Part shown: one piece after another, positions 9,220 through 19,100 of the stretch
How the letters are laid out: each line of letters begins with the position of its first letter
Numbering within the stretch: position 1 is the stretch's first letter
Assembly (NCBI GenBank): GCA_013140495.1
Contig: JABFSR010000030.1
Span: forward strand, 1 to 43,414
Source: Verrucomicrobiota bacterium
GTDB lineage: Bacteria; Verrucomicrobiota; Verrucomicrobiia; Limisphaerales; JADLHS01
Length of the DNA stretch: 43,414 bases
Reading direction: 5' to 3'
The notes under the pieces: generated by a model
Databases searched by the model: none
The model's input: only the letters and a program-made list of their open reading frames with translations
Told to the model about the DNA's origin: nothing
Made by a program: the position numbers and the translations under genes

Positions 9220-10962
9220 GTGCATGCTAAATTTGAGCCGTTCCGTTGGACGTGTCGCCATTTGCGGTTTGTCGCGCTATCCCTGCTGGCTTTGCTCGTC
9301 ACTCCCCTGTCCGGCGCTGTTGCAACAAATCTCAACCATCCGCGACTCTATTTCACGACGAACGACCTGACTGCGCTCCGCGACGGACGCCACACCGGCA
9401 CGCGGGCGATGATCTGGAAAAACCTCGCCGAATCCGCCGATTGGTGTCTCACACGAACGCCGCGCGAGAAATGGATTGCTCCGATATCGCCTGACCCACG
9501 TTACGAAAATCTTTACGACCGTTTCTATGCGATCATGGGTGATCTTGCGATCACCGAGCATCTGTCCTTTGCCTATGCACTGAGCGGCGATGCGCGATAC
9601 GGAGAGGCCGCCCGGCAATGGGTGCTCGCCAGTTGCCGCGCCTGGTCGCATGAGGCCGACAACAAACCCGATGGCGGTAAGGCGTACGCCGTATCGCGGT
9701 TGTTGAAAGGTGTCGCTGTTGGTTACGATATTGTTTACGACCGGTTCACTGAAGTTGAGCGGAACGAGATCCGCGAAACGCTTGGTCGCATTGGCCATAA
9801 TTATTTCACCGATTATTTCAGCACCGCAACGATTGCCGGTCCGGGGTTTCACACGCACCATGCCATCGTGGAATGGGCATCATTCGGTGTGACAGCGCTC
9901 GCGTTGTTGGATGAAGTTCCGGAGGCTCAAGCATGGCTTGATACCACCACACGAAAGTTTGAGGAACACCTTCTCCCAAACGGACTCGCACCGGACGGGG
10001 CACAAACCGAAGGTTCAACCTTCTGGGCTTCCACCATGCAGTATCGGCTGTTCTACATGGACGCACTGCGGCGCGTGACCGGAAAAGATTTGTATCCACG
10101 GTTCGAGAAACAGATGAATGCCGATCTTGCTCTAGCCAGCATCGCCTGTCTCAAGCTACCCGGCCTGGACGAACATCACGCGAACGTGGTGCTTGAACCT
10201 TCCTATGGACAGCTTGACTACTATGCGCCGGTTCTTCTTGCACTCGCGCGGGAATATCGCCGTCCGATTTATCAACACCTCGCACGCTGGGACAAGTCTC
10301 TTGGCTCCCTGCAACACACCCGTTACATCACACCGCATGGGGAAGAACTTCTCTTTGAACTCGGCGGTTATGCCTACGTGTGGAACGACGATTCGTTACG
10401 AGCAAAAGGCGATGAGCAAAAACTGTCCTGGCACTTTCCTTCGGTGGACGAAGCTTATGCACGACGCTCGTGGAGGCCAGGTGATTTGCTGGCAGGCATC
10501 CGAAAAGCTGAAGTGGTTATTCATGCCGGCGGACAGACCGTATTGATTCAGCCGGGCACAACAACCAATGCGCCCATAGGTGACTCCATCATGTCCATGA
10601 CGGATAATGGTCGTCGTGCGTTGATTCGCTGCGGAACTAACTCCATTTCATCTCTGGAGGTCGAACTGGACCGCCACGGGAACAAGATTTTCCTCCGGCG
10701 ATTCGGTTCGGCTGCCTTCCAGTTTTGGTCGCAAGGTGAACCAGGCCGCGCCGCCAATGAACTGCGTTGGGCAAATGGAACCAAGCTGATCGTCCGCGAG
10801 GGCAAACTCACCGAGTGGTTGCCCGAAGATCACTCCATGACACTTTCGGTCGGCAACGGTTTGCTGCCACTCAAAGACCCGAACCCGAAAGCCCATTCAC
10901 TCACCACAGTTTTACCGTCCGTCGGCGGACGAGTAATCATCGAAATCCGGCAGAGGCGTTGA
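9220..10962 (+). CDS. Exported heparinase II/III-like polysaccharide lyase
   Basis: The N-terminal half (about residues 40-330) has the alpha/alpha-toroid pattern of heparinase II/III and alginate-lyase-like proteins: HPRLYFTTNDLTALR, a run of amphipathic helices (AYALSGDARYGEAARQWVL, GVAVGYDIVYDRF) and FHTHHAIVEWA, whose His residues are candidates for the active site. The C-terminal half is beta-rich (LLFELGGYAYVWND, VVIHAGGQTVLIQPG), as in the beta-sandwich domain of these lyases. Such enzymes cleave uronic-acid polysaccharides by beta-elimination. The hydrophobic segment VALSLLALLVTPLSGAVA is a signal peptide. The start is GTG, 8 bases after the preceding stop; no in-frame ATG precedes the signal core. 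Substrate is undetermined. Confidence 0.75.
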   Translation: MHAKFEPFRWTCRHLRFVALSLLALLVTPLSGAVATNLNHPRLYFTTNDLTALRDGRHTGTRAMIWKNLAESADWCLTRTPREKWIAPISPDPRYENLYDRFYAIMGDLAITEHLSFAYALSGDARYGEAARQWVLASCRAWSHEADNKPDGGKAYAVSRLLKGVAVGYDIVYDRFTEVERNEIRETLGRIGHNYFTDYFSTATIAGPGFHTHHAIVEWASFGVTALALLDEVPEAQAWLDTTTRKFEEHLLPNGLAPDGAQTEGSTFWASTMQYRLFYMDALRRVTGKDLYPRFEKQMNADLALASIACLKLPGLDEHHANVVLEPSYGQLDYYAPVLLALAREYRRPIYQHLARWDKSLGSLQHTRYITPHGEELLFELGGYAYVWNDDSLRAKGDEQKLSWHFPSVDEAYARRSWRPGDLLAGIRKAEVVIHAGGQTVLIQPGTTTNAPIGDSIMSMTDNGRRALIRCGTNSISSLEVELDRHGNKIFLRRFGSAAFQFWSQGEPGRAANELRWANGTKLIVREGKLTEWLPEDHSMTLSVGNGLLPLKDPNPKAHSLTTVLPSVGGRVIIEIRQRR

Positions 10963-11015
10963 GTTTGGCATGTTGCGCTTCGGTCTTGATTGGCTGATGA
11001 GCGAGAGGAACACTT

Positions 11016-11780
11016 GTGAAAATGAATTCGAATCGCCCACTCACTCACGCCGGACTGTTACAGCTCAAGCGTTGGAACACGCCGACGATTTACAACGGCT
11101 GGGAGCAGATCACCAAGCGCAACCCCGCGAAAGATGCGTTCAACCTGGAGGAGACGCGCGACTTCATGCCGCACATGGGGCCGATGGTCGGCTACGCGGT
11201 CACGGTCGTGATTGAACCGAGCAATCCAAAGCATCGCAAAGAGAACCCAAATGGTTGGTCGGAATATCGCCGCTACATGGCGGGCGTTCCAGGACCGAAA
11301 ATCGTGGTGATCCAGGATCTCGACAAACCTCAAGTCATCGGTTCATTTTGGGGCGAGGTGAACAGCAACATCCACCGGGCGCTGGGTTGTGTGGGCACCA
11401 TCACAGATGGTGCAATTCGTGATCTCGATGAAATGAACAATGCCGGATTCAAGGCACTGGCCCGGCGGATGTGCGTTGGCCACGCATTTGGGCATCCGGT
11501 TCGCTGGAACTGTGAAGTGGAGGCATTTGGTCGCACCGTTCAGCCGGGCGATTTGATCCATGCCGACAAACACGGATTCATCGTCATCGCACCCGAAGAA
11601 CAGGCCGCGCTGCTCGATGCCGCAAAATTCATGGATGCGAATGAATGCAGCACGCTGATCGCAGCCGCCCGAGGCTCCACGGGTCTAAGCGCGACTGAGA
11701 TTTGCGACAACATAGACAAAGCGGCGACCGAGTTTGGCAAGAACGCGAAGGAGAAGTTCAAGCGCCAAGGCGAGTGGTGA
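11016..11780 (+). CDS. RraA-family protein (aldolase/decarboxylase-like)
   Basis: The segments FWGEVNSNIHRALGC, GTITDGAIRDLDEM and GFKALARRMCVGHAFG carry the RraA-fold pattern G-E...G-x-x-T-D-G-x-x-R-D. In 4-hydroxy-4-methyl-2-oxoglutarate aldolases the Asp and Arg of this pattern bind metal and substrate; other members only inhibit RNase E, so enzymatic function is not certain. The 254 residues are typical. The GTG at 11016 is preferred because GAGAGGA lies six bases upstream; the ATG at 11022 would be 12 away. It follows the heparinase-like gene by 53 bases on the same strand. With the enolase-superfamily gene opposite, this favours a sugar-acid or keto-acid role over RNase control. Its end and the enolase gene's end converge. 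Confidence 0.85.
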   Translation: MKMNSNRPLTHAGLLQLKRWNTPTIYNGWEQITKRNPAKDAFNLEETRDFMPHMGPMVGYAVTVVIEPSNPKHRKENPNGWSEYRRYMAGVPGPKIVVIQDLDKPQVIGSFWGEVNSNIHRALGCVGTITDGAIRDLDEMNNAGFKALARRMCVGHAFGHPVRWNCEVEAFGRTVQPGDLIHADKHGFIVIAPEEQAALLDAAKFMDANECSTLIAAARGSTGLSATEICDNIDKAATEFGKNAKEKFKRQGEW

Positions 11781-11815
11781 AGTTTGGCAGTTTTACAAAC
11801 ATCGAGTGGATCAAA

Positions 11816-12931
11816 TCATCGAGATTGAAGTTCAGCCTCCTCAATCTCCACACCAAGTCCGTTTCCAACCGGCACAACCAACTCGCCACCTGTGGCGCAG
11901 AAGGGTTCTTTGAGGACGCTCCCCTCAAGAAACTGTGGAGCATTCAGCGCGGCTGCGTATTTCAGATCATAAGCACCGAATAGAGCGAGAGACGCCGCAA
12001 GGGACACGTCCGGATCAGTCAGGCCGCTGCCCAAAAACATCAGCCCTGCGTCCATCACCATTTCAATTTGTCGTCGCGCCTCGGTTATTCCGCCACAACG
12101 AGCCACCTTGATCGCGACGCCATCAAGCAAATCCAGTTTGATGAACTCCTCAAGCTCGACACACGAGACGATGCCTTCGTCCATGATGATCGGCAGCGCG
12201 CCCTGGCGTTTGAGCTTTTGATAACCCGTGAGCCGGTTGGCGGGCAAAGGCTGTTCCAACACTGGCACACCAAGGTCCGCAAACTTCGGTGCAACGGCCA
12301 GAGCCGTTGCCTCGTCGTAACCGCCATTGGCATCAACCCAAAGAAATCCATCCGGTGCGAGACGCTTCACGATGCGACACAGCTCAAGATCGAACTTTGG
12401 ATCAGGCGCGACCTTGACATTGAAATTCCGATAGCCGCGTGCCAGGCCTTGTGCAACGACGCTCTCGGCTTCTTCGAGCGACCGCACGTTCACCGTCCAA
12501 CTTAAGGCGATCTTGTCGCGACCTTTTCGCTTCCATCGTTGCGCCGCCGATTGACCAAGCATTTTTCCAGTCAGATCAAACAACGCCAAATCCACGCCCG
12601 CCTTGCAAATCGGCTGGCCTGTCGAAAAGGAATTCGCGACGACACTTTTCATCGTAGCCTGGATGGCCGGATCATCGAAGGGATCAAGCCCGACCAACTC
12701 TGGTGCGAGATACTTTTCAATTGTCGTCTCGACAGTTTCAAGCGTCTCGTAACTCCAGCGGTGCGACGGAACACACTGCCCCCAGCCGACGAAACCGTTC
12801 TCGTCAGTGATCTTAACCATTACAGATGGCCGACCTGAAGGCCGCCCTTTCGGCCCTTCAAAAAACCTGAAATATCCAGCCGTCGCGTAGTGGACAGGAA
12901 ACGTTTCAATTCTGGCAATGGCGGTTTTCAT
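11816..12931 (-). CDS. Enolase-superfamily enzyme (mandelate racemase/muconate-lactonizing type)
   Basis: A 371-residue TIM-barrel enzyme of the type that abstracts a proton alpha to a carboxylate. Metal ligands are visible in order: VDANGGY (Asp), LEQPLP (Glu) and IMDEG (Asp). A second-half Lys lies in GVAIKVARCGG, as in the muconate-lactonizing subgroup. The usual K-x-K on the second strand reads N-V-K (NFNVKV), so only the second Lys is kept. The N-terminal capping domain includes VGWGQCVPSHRWSYE. Likely activities are sugar-acid dehydration or racemisation or epimerisation, but the specificity is not readable. It lies 57 bases downstream of the SGNH gene on minus, probably one transcript, and converges with the RraA gene at a gap of 35 bases. 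Confidence 0.88.
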   Translation of the reverse strand: MKTAIARIETFPVHYATAGYFRFFEGPKGRPSGRPSVMVKITDENGFVGWGQCVPSHRWSYETLETVETTIEKYLAPELVGLDPFDDPAIQATMKSVVANSFSTGQPICKAGVDLALFDLTGKMLGQSAAQRWKRKGRDKIALSWTVNVRSLEEAESVVAQGLARGYRNFNVKVAPDPKFDLELCRIVKRLAPDGFLWVDANGGYDEATALAVAPKFADLGVPVLEQPLPANRLTGYQKLKRQGALPIIMDEGIVSCVELEEFIKLDLLDGVAIKVARCGGITEARRQIEMVMDAGLMFLGSGLTDPDVSLAASLALFGAYDLKYAAALNAPQFLEGSVLKEPFCATGGELVVPVGNGLGVEIEEAELQSR

Positions 12932-12988
12932 TCTGGATTGATGTCGCCATTTTGGAGTTTGCGAATTTCGTAATCAGGCGCGTTGACT

Positions 12989-14050
12989 CTACGGCACATT
13001 CATCGCGGCCAGTGCCTGAAAATAAATCCAGTGCCCGAAATCATTCGGGTGATTGATGTTGTTACCCAGCAGGTCTTCCGGCTTTTTCTTCCCGGCGAAT
13101 TCCTGCCAGAGATGATACACGTCGGCAAAGGCACACTGCTTTTCCAGCGCCACCTGTTCAGTCAAGGCTGCATACGCCGCCATGTTGTGCGTGCCGTAAT
13201 GCCATTTCGGGTTTGGCGGGAATGCGGAGAACAAAACGATCTCAGCGCCGGTCTCTTTCCGCACGCGATCAATCATCGTGCGAAGATTGTCCGCAAACGC
13301 AGCCGCAGGCACACCGCCCTTGTTGTGATCATTCATGCCGAACCCAATCAGAACCAGGTCCGGCTTTTGCGTCAGCACTTTTTCCGACAGACGCTGCAAT
13401 CCCTGCACAGTCGAATCGCCGCCCGTCGCGCCGTTGACCGTTTCAATTGTGGCCAGAGGATATTTCTGTCGCAACGAGTCAGCCCATCGCTCCCAGAAAA
13501 TCAGACCCGGCGCCGTGGCATCTCCGCCGGAAGTGATGCTGTCGCCGTAGGCTATGATACGAACCTTCTCGCCGGCCTTCAGTTTTCGCCGCGTGTCAGC
13601 CAGACCGGCCGCGCCCTTTTCAACCGGCCGTCGCGCAGGTGACCATTTTTCACGATGTGAGTAATCCACGAAGACGAAGAATCCGCCGTTCCCGAATCCC
13701 GGAAACTGGCTGTGATTAAAATCCTCCTTCCCGTAGAGGCTGTTTGTGCGGAAGTCGGGAATCCTCGAATCCTTGGTGCGCCGAATGTGACCAGAGGGAT
13801 CCAGCAAATAATCGCGGCCCGGCTCGTAGTGAACGGTCTGTGGCAAACCATCGCGATAGGTGCTGCGAACGTTTACCGATTTGGACATGGCGGGTGCAAA
13901 TGCGAGGCTGGCCGGCTCTTCACCAATCAGGATCACCGATTCGCCGGTTACAGAGTGTGCGTCAAGGTTGGGTTGATGATTCGCGCAACTGGCGACGAGA
14001 ATTGCGATGCCACAAGGCAGCGCCAGAGTGAGTGATTTGGAGAGGAACAT
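12989..14050 (-). CDS. SGNH/GDSL-family hydrolase lipoprotein
   Basis: The start at 14050 gives a lipoprotein signal (MFLSKSL, hydrophobic core, lipobox VASC at residue 22); residues upstream of it look non-coding. After about 140 residues of beta-rich sequence comes the SGNH hydrolase domain: block I IIAYGDSITSGG (nucleophile Ser near residue 166), Gly block GATGGDS, block III IGFGMNDH (Asn) and block V NNINHPNDFGHW with the catalytic His. The Asp usually three residues before that His is Asn here; it may be supplied elsewhere or the site may be altered. These enzymes de-esterify carbohydrates, such as acetyl groups. At 353 residues it is probably anchored in the envelope. It precedes the enolase-type gene and diverges from the exported protein at 14233. 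Confidence 0.85.
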   Translation of the reverse strand: MFLSKSLTLALPCGIAILVASCANHQPNLDAHSVTGESVILIGEEPASLAFAPAMSKSVNVRSTYRDGLPQTVHYEPGRDYLLDPSGHIRRTKDSRIPDFRTNSLYGKEDFNHSQFPGFGNGGFFVFVDYSHREKWSPARRPVEKGAAGLADTRRKLKAGEKVRIIAYGDSITSGGDATAPGLIFWERWADSLRQKYPLATIETVNGATGGDSTVQGLQRLSEKVLTQKPDLVLIGFGMNDHNKGGVPAAAFADNLRTMIDRVRKETGAEIVLFSAFPPNPKWHYGTHNMAAYAALTEQVALEKQCAFADVYHLWQEFAGKKKPEDLLGNNINHPNDFGHWIYFQALAAMNVP

Positions 14051-14232
14051 GATTTCAGTTTTTGAGTCGCAAACGCGCCCGTTTGATTTAGGTCCGGGAA
14101 GCTTGCACATCCGCTGCGAACATTTCAAGCAGGACACCGCAATTGACACCAAAAACAGTCGGCGCCAATCTCAACGACGGAAGAACAACCTGACTTGTCG
14201 TTCAAACAACCAGCCGACATCACAAAGCGCAA

Positions 14233-15846
14233 ATGCCCGCCTCAATCGAATCCTTGAACAACTGTTCACGTCGCCGTTGGATTGCCGCTGTTGCCAGTGC
14301 CACACTCGCCGTTCCATTCGTTGGCATCGCGCGACCGTCCACCACGCGTCGTCGCGATTTCCATCTCTGTCTCGCGCCGCCGCTCATCGAACGCGAACCG
14401 GAGTTGCTGGACATCGCTCGCGAGGCTGGCGTTGAAACCGTGTGGCTGGCGGGATTCTTCTATGGCTTCCGTCCGTATCCAACGGAGCAAATCATCAAAG
14501 CCCGGCAACTCGCTGACCGCGCAGGCTTGAAAGCGGAGCTCATCACAATTCCCCTCGGGCATCCCGGCGATTCGCTCGGATCGCGTGATGGCGATTTCCC
14601 ACTCACACCGCCACCGCACTGGCGATTGGGTGAACGGTTCGATGGAAAACAATTTGCCGGCACCTCGCTTCACGAGCCTGCGACAGAAGAAAATTCCAAA
14701 GCACTGCGTGACCTTCGACGCCTCGGTTTCCGCACGGCATTCGTGGACGACGATTTCCGGCTCGCGCGAGGCCCGGGCGAAATTGGCGGCTGCTACTGCG
14801 CCGAACATCGGGCGGAGTTTCTTCACAAACACGGCTACAGCGATACACGCTGGAGCGAATTGCTCGACGACGTGCGCGAGCGCCGATTCACCAGGCTGCT
14901 GCGTTCGTGGGTGGACTGGACCTGCGATCAACTCTCCGACTCCTTCCGCGCCCAACAACGTGCGTTCAACAGCAGCTTCGGAAACATGATCATGTACCTC
15001 GGTGCTGAGAAGGCCGGCATCCGATTGCGCGATTACCGTCGAGTGCCGGTGCGGGTTGGCGAACTCATGTTCGATGATGTTTCGTTTGGACGAGTGAAAG
15101 GGAAGACAGACGAATTGTTCAGCGTGCTTTTTCATCGCCGCTTCGTCGAACCCGACCACGCCTACAGCGAGACCACCGCCTACCCTGCGGACAAACTCTC
15201 TGCCAACAACATCGCCGCCAAGTTGACCATCTCCACGATTGCCGACGTGCGTCACACCATGTTCATGAGCGGCCTGACTCCGTTCCCGCGCACGCATTGG
15301 ACCACGCTCGGTCCAGCCATGCGTGAACAAGCCCGAATACACGAACTCGTCGCCGGCCACAAACCGCGCGGCCCGTTCAAGCATGTTTGGGGTGAAGCGC
15401 AACGTTACGTTGGCGATGACCAACCCTTCAGTCTCTGGCTCGCCGCAGGCGTGCCGTTTGAGGTTGTTGCCAATCCGGCGCGCGATGGCTGGAACTTTCT
15501 ATCAGACTTCGATGCTCGGGAAATATCGCAATCAAAAGCAGAATGCTCAGGCCGGTTGATTTGTCGCAAACCACCAGCACATGAAGGTCAACATATTGAA
15601 GTCGTACCTGAAACACTCGACGAATTGTTTGCCTTCAAGCGACGCATCCGCGCCTCGCTCGTGAACGTGCCCGTGGTGGAAGAGGAAACTCCGGTGATCT
15701 GCGCGTGGTATCCCTCGGCGAAACGTGTGCTGCTGTGGAATCTCCTGCCGGAGCCGCACCGTGTCACAGTCAGCTTCCGTGGACGTCGGCGACTGGCCGA
15801 ACTCGGGCCGCTTGGCAGTGTGGTGATGGAGAATATGTCGGGCTAG
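14233..15846 (+). CDS. Exported (Tat-like signal) protein of unknown family, possible glycosidase-type TIM barrel
   Basis: A 537-residue protein. Its N-terminus NNCSRRRWIAAVASATLA followed by VPFVG resembles a twin-arginine signal. The body has barrel-like strands and helices: ETVWLAGFFYG, LRRLGFRTAFVDDDFRLARGPG, a Cys pair in GGCYCAEH, then VGELMFDDVSFG. The last about 60 residues (RVLLWNLLPEPHRVTVSFRG) look like the small beta domain that ends many glycoside hydrolases of clan-A type. The motifs AFVDDDF and MFDDV hold candidate acidic catalytic residues. I do not recognise a named family, so no reaction is assigned. It diverges from the SGNH lipoprotein over about 180 bases and probably belongs to the same carbohydrate block. 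Confidence 0.65.
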   Translation: MPASIESLNNCSRRRWIAAVASATLAVPFVGIARPSTTRRRDFHLCLAPPLIEREPELLDIAREAGVETVWLAGFFYGFRPYPTEQIIKARQLADRAGLKAELITIPLGHPGDSLGSRDGDFPLTPPPHWRLGERFDGKQFAGTSLHEPATEENSKALRDLRRLGFRTAFVDDDFRLARGPGEIGGCYCAEHRAEFLHKHGYSDTRWSELLDDVRERRFTRLLRSWVDWTCDQLSDSFRAQQRAFNSSFGNMIMYLGAEKAGIRLRDYRRVPVRVGELMFDDVSFGRVKGKTDELFSVLFHRRFVEPDHAYSETTAYPADKLSANNIAAKLTISTIADVRHTMFMSGLTPFPRTHWTTLGPAMREQARIHELVAGHKPRGPFKHVWGEAQRYVGDDQPFSLWLAAGVPFEVVANPARDGWNFLSDFDAREISQSKAECSGRLICRKPPAHEGQHIEVVPETLDELFAFKRRIRASLVNVPVVEEETPVICAWYPSAKRVLLWNLLPEPHRVTVSFRGRRRLAELGPLGSVVMENMSG

Positions 15847-16102
15847 ACCAAGTTGTGCAATTCCCCATGCCGAAGACGGAAGGAAGAAATTCTTTGCAGA
15901 TCACCAATCGCCGGCTGTGAAATGATCATATTGAAATCCATTTCGGCAGCATCTTCTCGACCTCCCTCCTTCATCAACATCCCCTCGCCGCGATCTTGGC
16001 TTCATCGCGTGAGCCGTGGACGCGTCAGACAACTGCACGCTTCCTCCTCAAGCCACATGGGAGATTGAAACCCGACGTGCCACTGAGTTACAGTCCCGGC
16101 TA
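15847..16102. other. Intergenic stretch
   Basis: About 256 bases between two plus-strand genes. I see no repeat, hairpin or clear promoter. A GTG-initiated in-frame extension of the next gene from 16016 exists, but its residues look non-coding and precede the signal peptide. Confidence 0.4.
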
Positions 16103-19100
16103 ATGAACGAGAAGAACGATTTCGCGCTGGTGCCAAGTCCGCCAGGTGCGCTTGAAAAGGCACTGCCGGTCCCGAGCCAACTACTGTGTCGAATATTGAA
16201 GGGCACGCTTGCACTGGTGGTACTGGTAATGAATTTCTTGGCCACACGCCAAGCTAGCGCAACCAACTCCTTCCCGCAGATCGTGCAGCAACCGTTGAGT
16301 CAGGCGGTGGAAGTGGGAAACACAGTCACGCTCGATGTGACCGCCACCGGTTCACCGACGCCATATTTTCAATGGTTCAAGAATAACGCTGCCATCTCCA
16401 ACGCGACAGAAGCCACGCTCAACTTCAACCCAGTATTGGAGAGTGATGCGGCTGATTACTTTGTGATGGTAAGCAACATTGTCGGTACGGTGATAAGCTC
16501 CAACGCAGTTCTTGCAGTCCGCCCGCCCGGTGCGCCAATCATTAGCGTAAACGGCCATCTCGTCGCGGGCAGCGTGAGCAAAGTTGGTTCAGCCACGATC
16601 ACGATGGCGAGTGGATACAGCAACGGCGTCATTTACTACACATTGGACGGCAGCACGCCGGATTTTGGATCGGCACTCTACACCGCTCCGATTGTTGTCA
16701 GCAATAGTGTCGTTGTACGGTCATTGGGGCTGAACGTGGACACTTTTGACGCGGCCGAAGCTCCGGCAGTGGCCATTGCCATCATCCCAACTTACCCACT
16801 CAGCTTGGGGTTCATTGGCCACGGCACGGTGGTCGCGGACCCAGTATCAGCATCGTACGCCAGCAACAGTGTGGCGAGCGTGACGGCGACTCCCGACTTT
16901 GGTTGGGCATTTGACCACTGGTCGGGAAACGCCACTGGCAATGCCAACCCGGTGAACGTCACGATGAGCGGGCCGCAATCAGTGCAGGCGGTGTTTGTGC
17001 AACTTTATCCAGTGCTGGCGTCCACGGCGGGCGGTGGAAGTGTGATCGTTAGCCCAACCCAAGCGTTGTATTCCAGCAATAGCGTTGTGAGCGTGAGCGC
17101 AACGGCCAGCAACGACTGGACGTTCATGCAGTGGCAGGGCGATGCCAGCGGGACAAACAACCCGCTAAACATTACCGTCGGCGGCCCAAAAAGCGTCTCT
17201 GCGGTTTTCGGAACGACGATGATTACCAGCGTGATTGGTTCGGGTGCAATCCAGATGAACGCGACGAACCCGATTGCTTATGGCATGGTCGTGAGCTTAA
17301 CCGCGACGCCCGACTCCGGTTGGTTGTTCGACCATTGGGCCGGGGATGTCAGCGGCAGCGACAATCCGGTGAGCGTGACGATGAACGGGCTGCGGTCGGT
17401 GCAGGCGGTGTTCGTGCAGGTGGTTTATCCCCTCACGGCGTCGACGGCGGGTGGTGGCAGTGTGGACGTCAGTCCGGTGCAAGGGCCTTATCCGAGCGGT
17501 AGCATTGTGAGCGTAAGTGCAACGGCCAGCAACGGCTGGACTTTCTTGCAGTGGCAGGGCGATGCCAGCGGGACGAACAACCCACTAAGCCTGATCGTAG
17601 ATGGACCGAAAAGCGTTTCTGCGGTGTTTGGAACGCTAGTGGGGACGGGAGTGATTGGCTCCGGGCTGATTGAGTTGAACGCGACTAACCTCGTCGCTTA
17701 CGGCACTGTGACTCGGGCGACAGCCGTGCCGAACTACGGGAGCTACTTCGTGCAATGGGGTAGCGCGTTGTCCGGCACGAACAGTCCAGTCGATTTCGCG
17801 GTGGTAAGCACCAACCCGGTGCGTGCGGTGTTTGCGACCCTGCAACCCGGACAAGTGGCCTTGTCGGTAAGAATCATTGGTGCAGGGAGCGTGAACGTAA
17901 CGCCGCATCAGCAGGTTTATGCTGTGGGCGACCACGTCACATTGACTGCAACGGCGCAGGACACAGCTACCCAGTTCAACGGTTGGAGCGGTGATGCGGA
18001 GAGCGAAACCAATTCACTGGTGTTGACGCTTGATACTAGCAAAGTGGTGAATGCGAACTTCAGCCCGGTTGAGATCAGGCTTCATATCACGCAGCAAGAC
18101 AGTATGGTCCAATTGAGCTGGCCAGCTTCGCTCTTTTATTACTCTCTGCAGACAGCGACAAGCCTGCTTCCCGCGTCGGTCTGGACCGCCCCCGGCTTTG
18201 GTACCCAGACTACGGTCGGAAACATGGTGTTTATCACCGTCCCTGCGACAAACGCACAACAATTCTTCCGGCTGCGCCGTGCGACGATCCCGATTTTCCA
18301 GTTTGCTATTTTTTACAACGGGCTTCTGGAATTCAGCACTGCGGCAACCATGACCGTGCGCGGTCGGGTTCATGCCAACGGAAGCATTTACACGGGCAGT
18401 GGTTCACCTCTAACTTTCATGGATACCGTAACAACTGCTGGCACGATTTCATCACCGGCAAATGGTGGCGGAACTCCGCCTTGGTCATATACCGGCAACT
18501 ATCTAGGCGATCCGCAGAGCATCACTAATACGCCGACACTTCGACCCTTGGTTGGAACGAACAACTTGCACGCGATAATTGATATACCACCTGCCGATGA
18601 AGACGTGACTTCTCCCCTTGGGCAACAGCGCTATTACAACAAGGCTCATGTCGTCATGCTGGTGAGCAACGACACCGTGACAGCCATGATCAAAAATGAT
18701 CCCACAGACACCCCGATTACAATTAACGTCATCACCTTCGGGACGAACAGTGCTTCGCTCAGGACAAACTTCCCGTTTCTGTCCATCACCAATCGGTTCA
18801 ATGAACGGCGTGAAGGAACAAAGACGAACTTTCTGACTCAAATTAACATCAATCTTTACAACCGCTGGCTGCTGACCAATTCGAGCATAGCCACAAAATT
18901 TGCTACGAGCGGTAAATACCCAAACATCGCTTATGTGGCTGACAACCGAACACCCTCCAGCACGGTGCTCTACTCGGTGCGCCTCACGAATGGTGTTGCC
19001 ATTCCAACCAATGGCACTACTGGATTCACGCTGGCCACGCCCAATCCGCTCTACGTTTGGGATAACTATAATTGTCCAATTTCGGCAAACCTCGGGACTA

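Noticed and set aside
14266..15423. 385-residue frame on minus opposite the exported protein at 14233
   Set aside because: Antisense shadow of a gene with strong codon bias; no signal peptide, domain or neighbour support.
16790..18060. CRISPR-like array in the repeat-protein gene
   Set aside because: Repeats are about 200-420 bases, in frame and protein-coding; no short repeats with even spacers and no cas genes.
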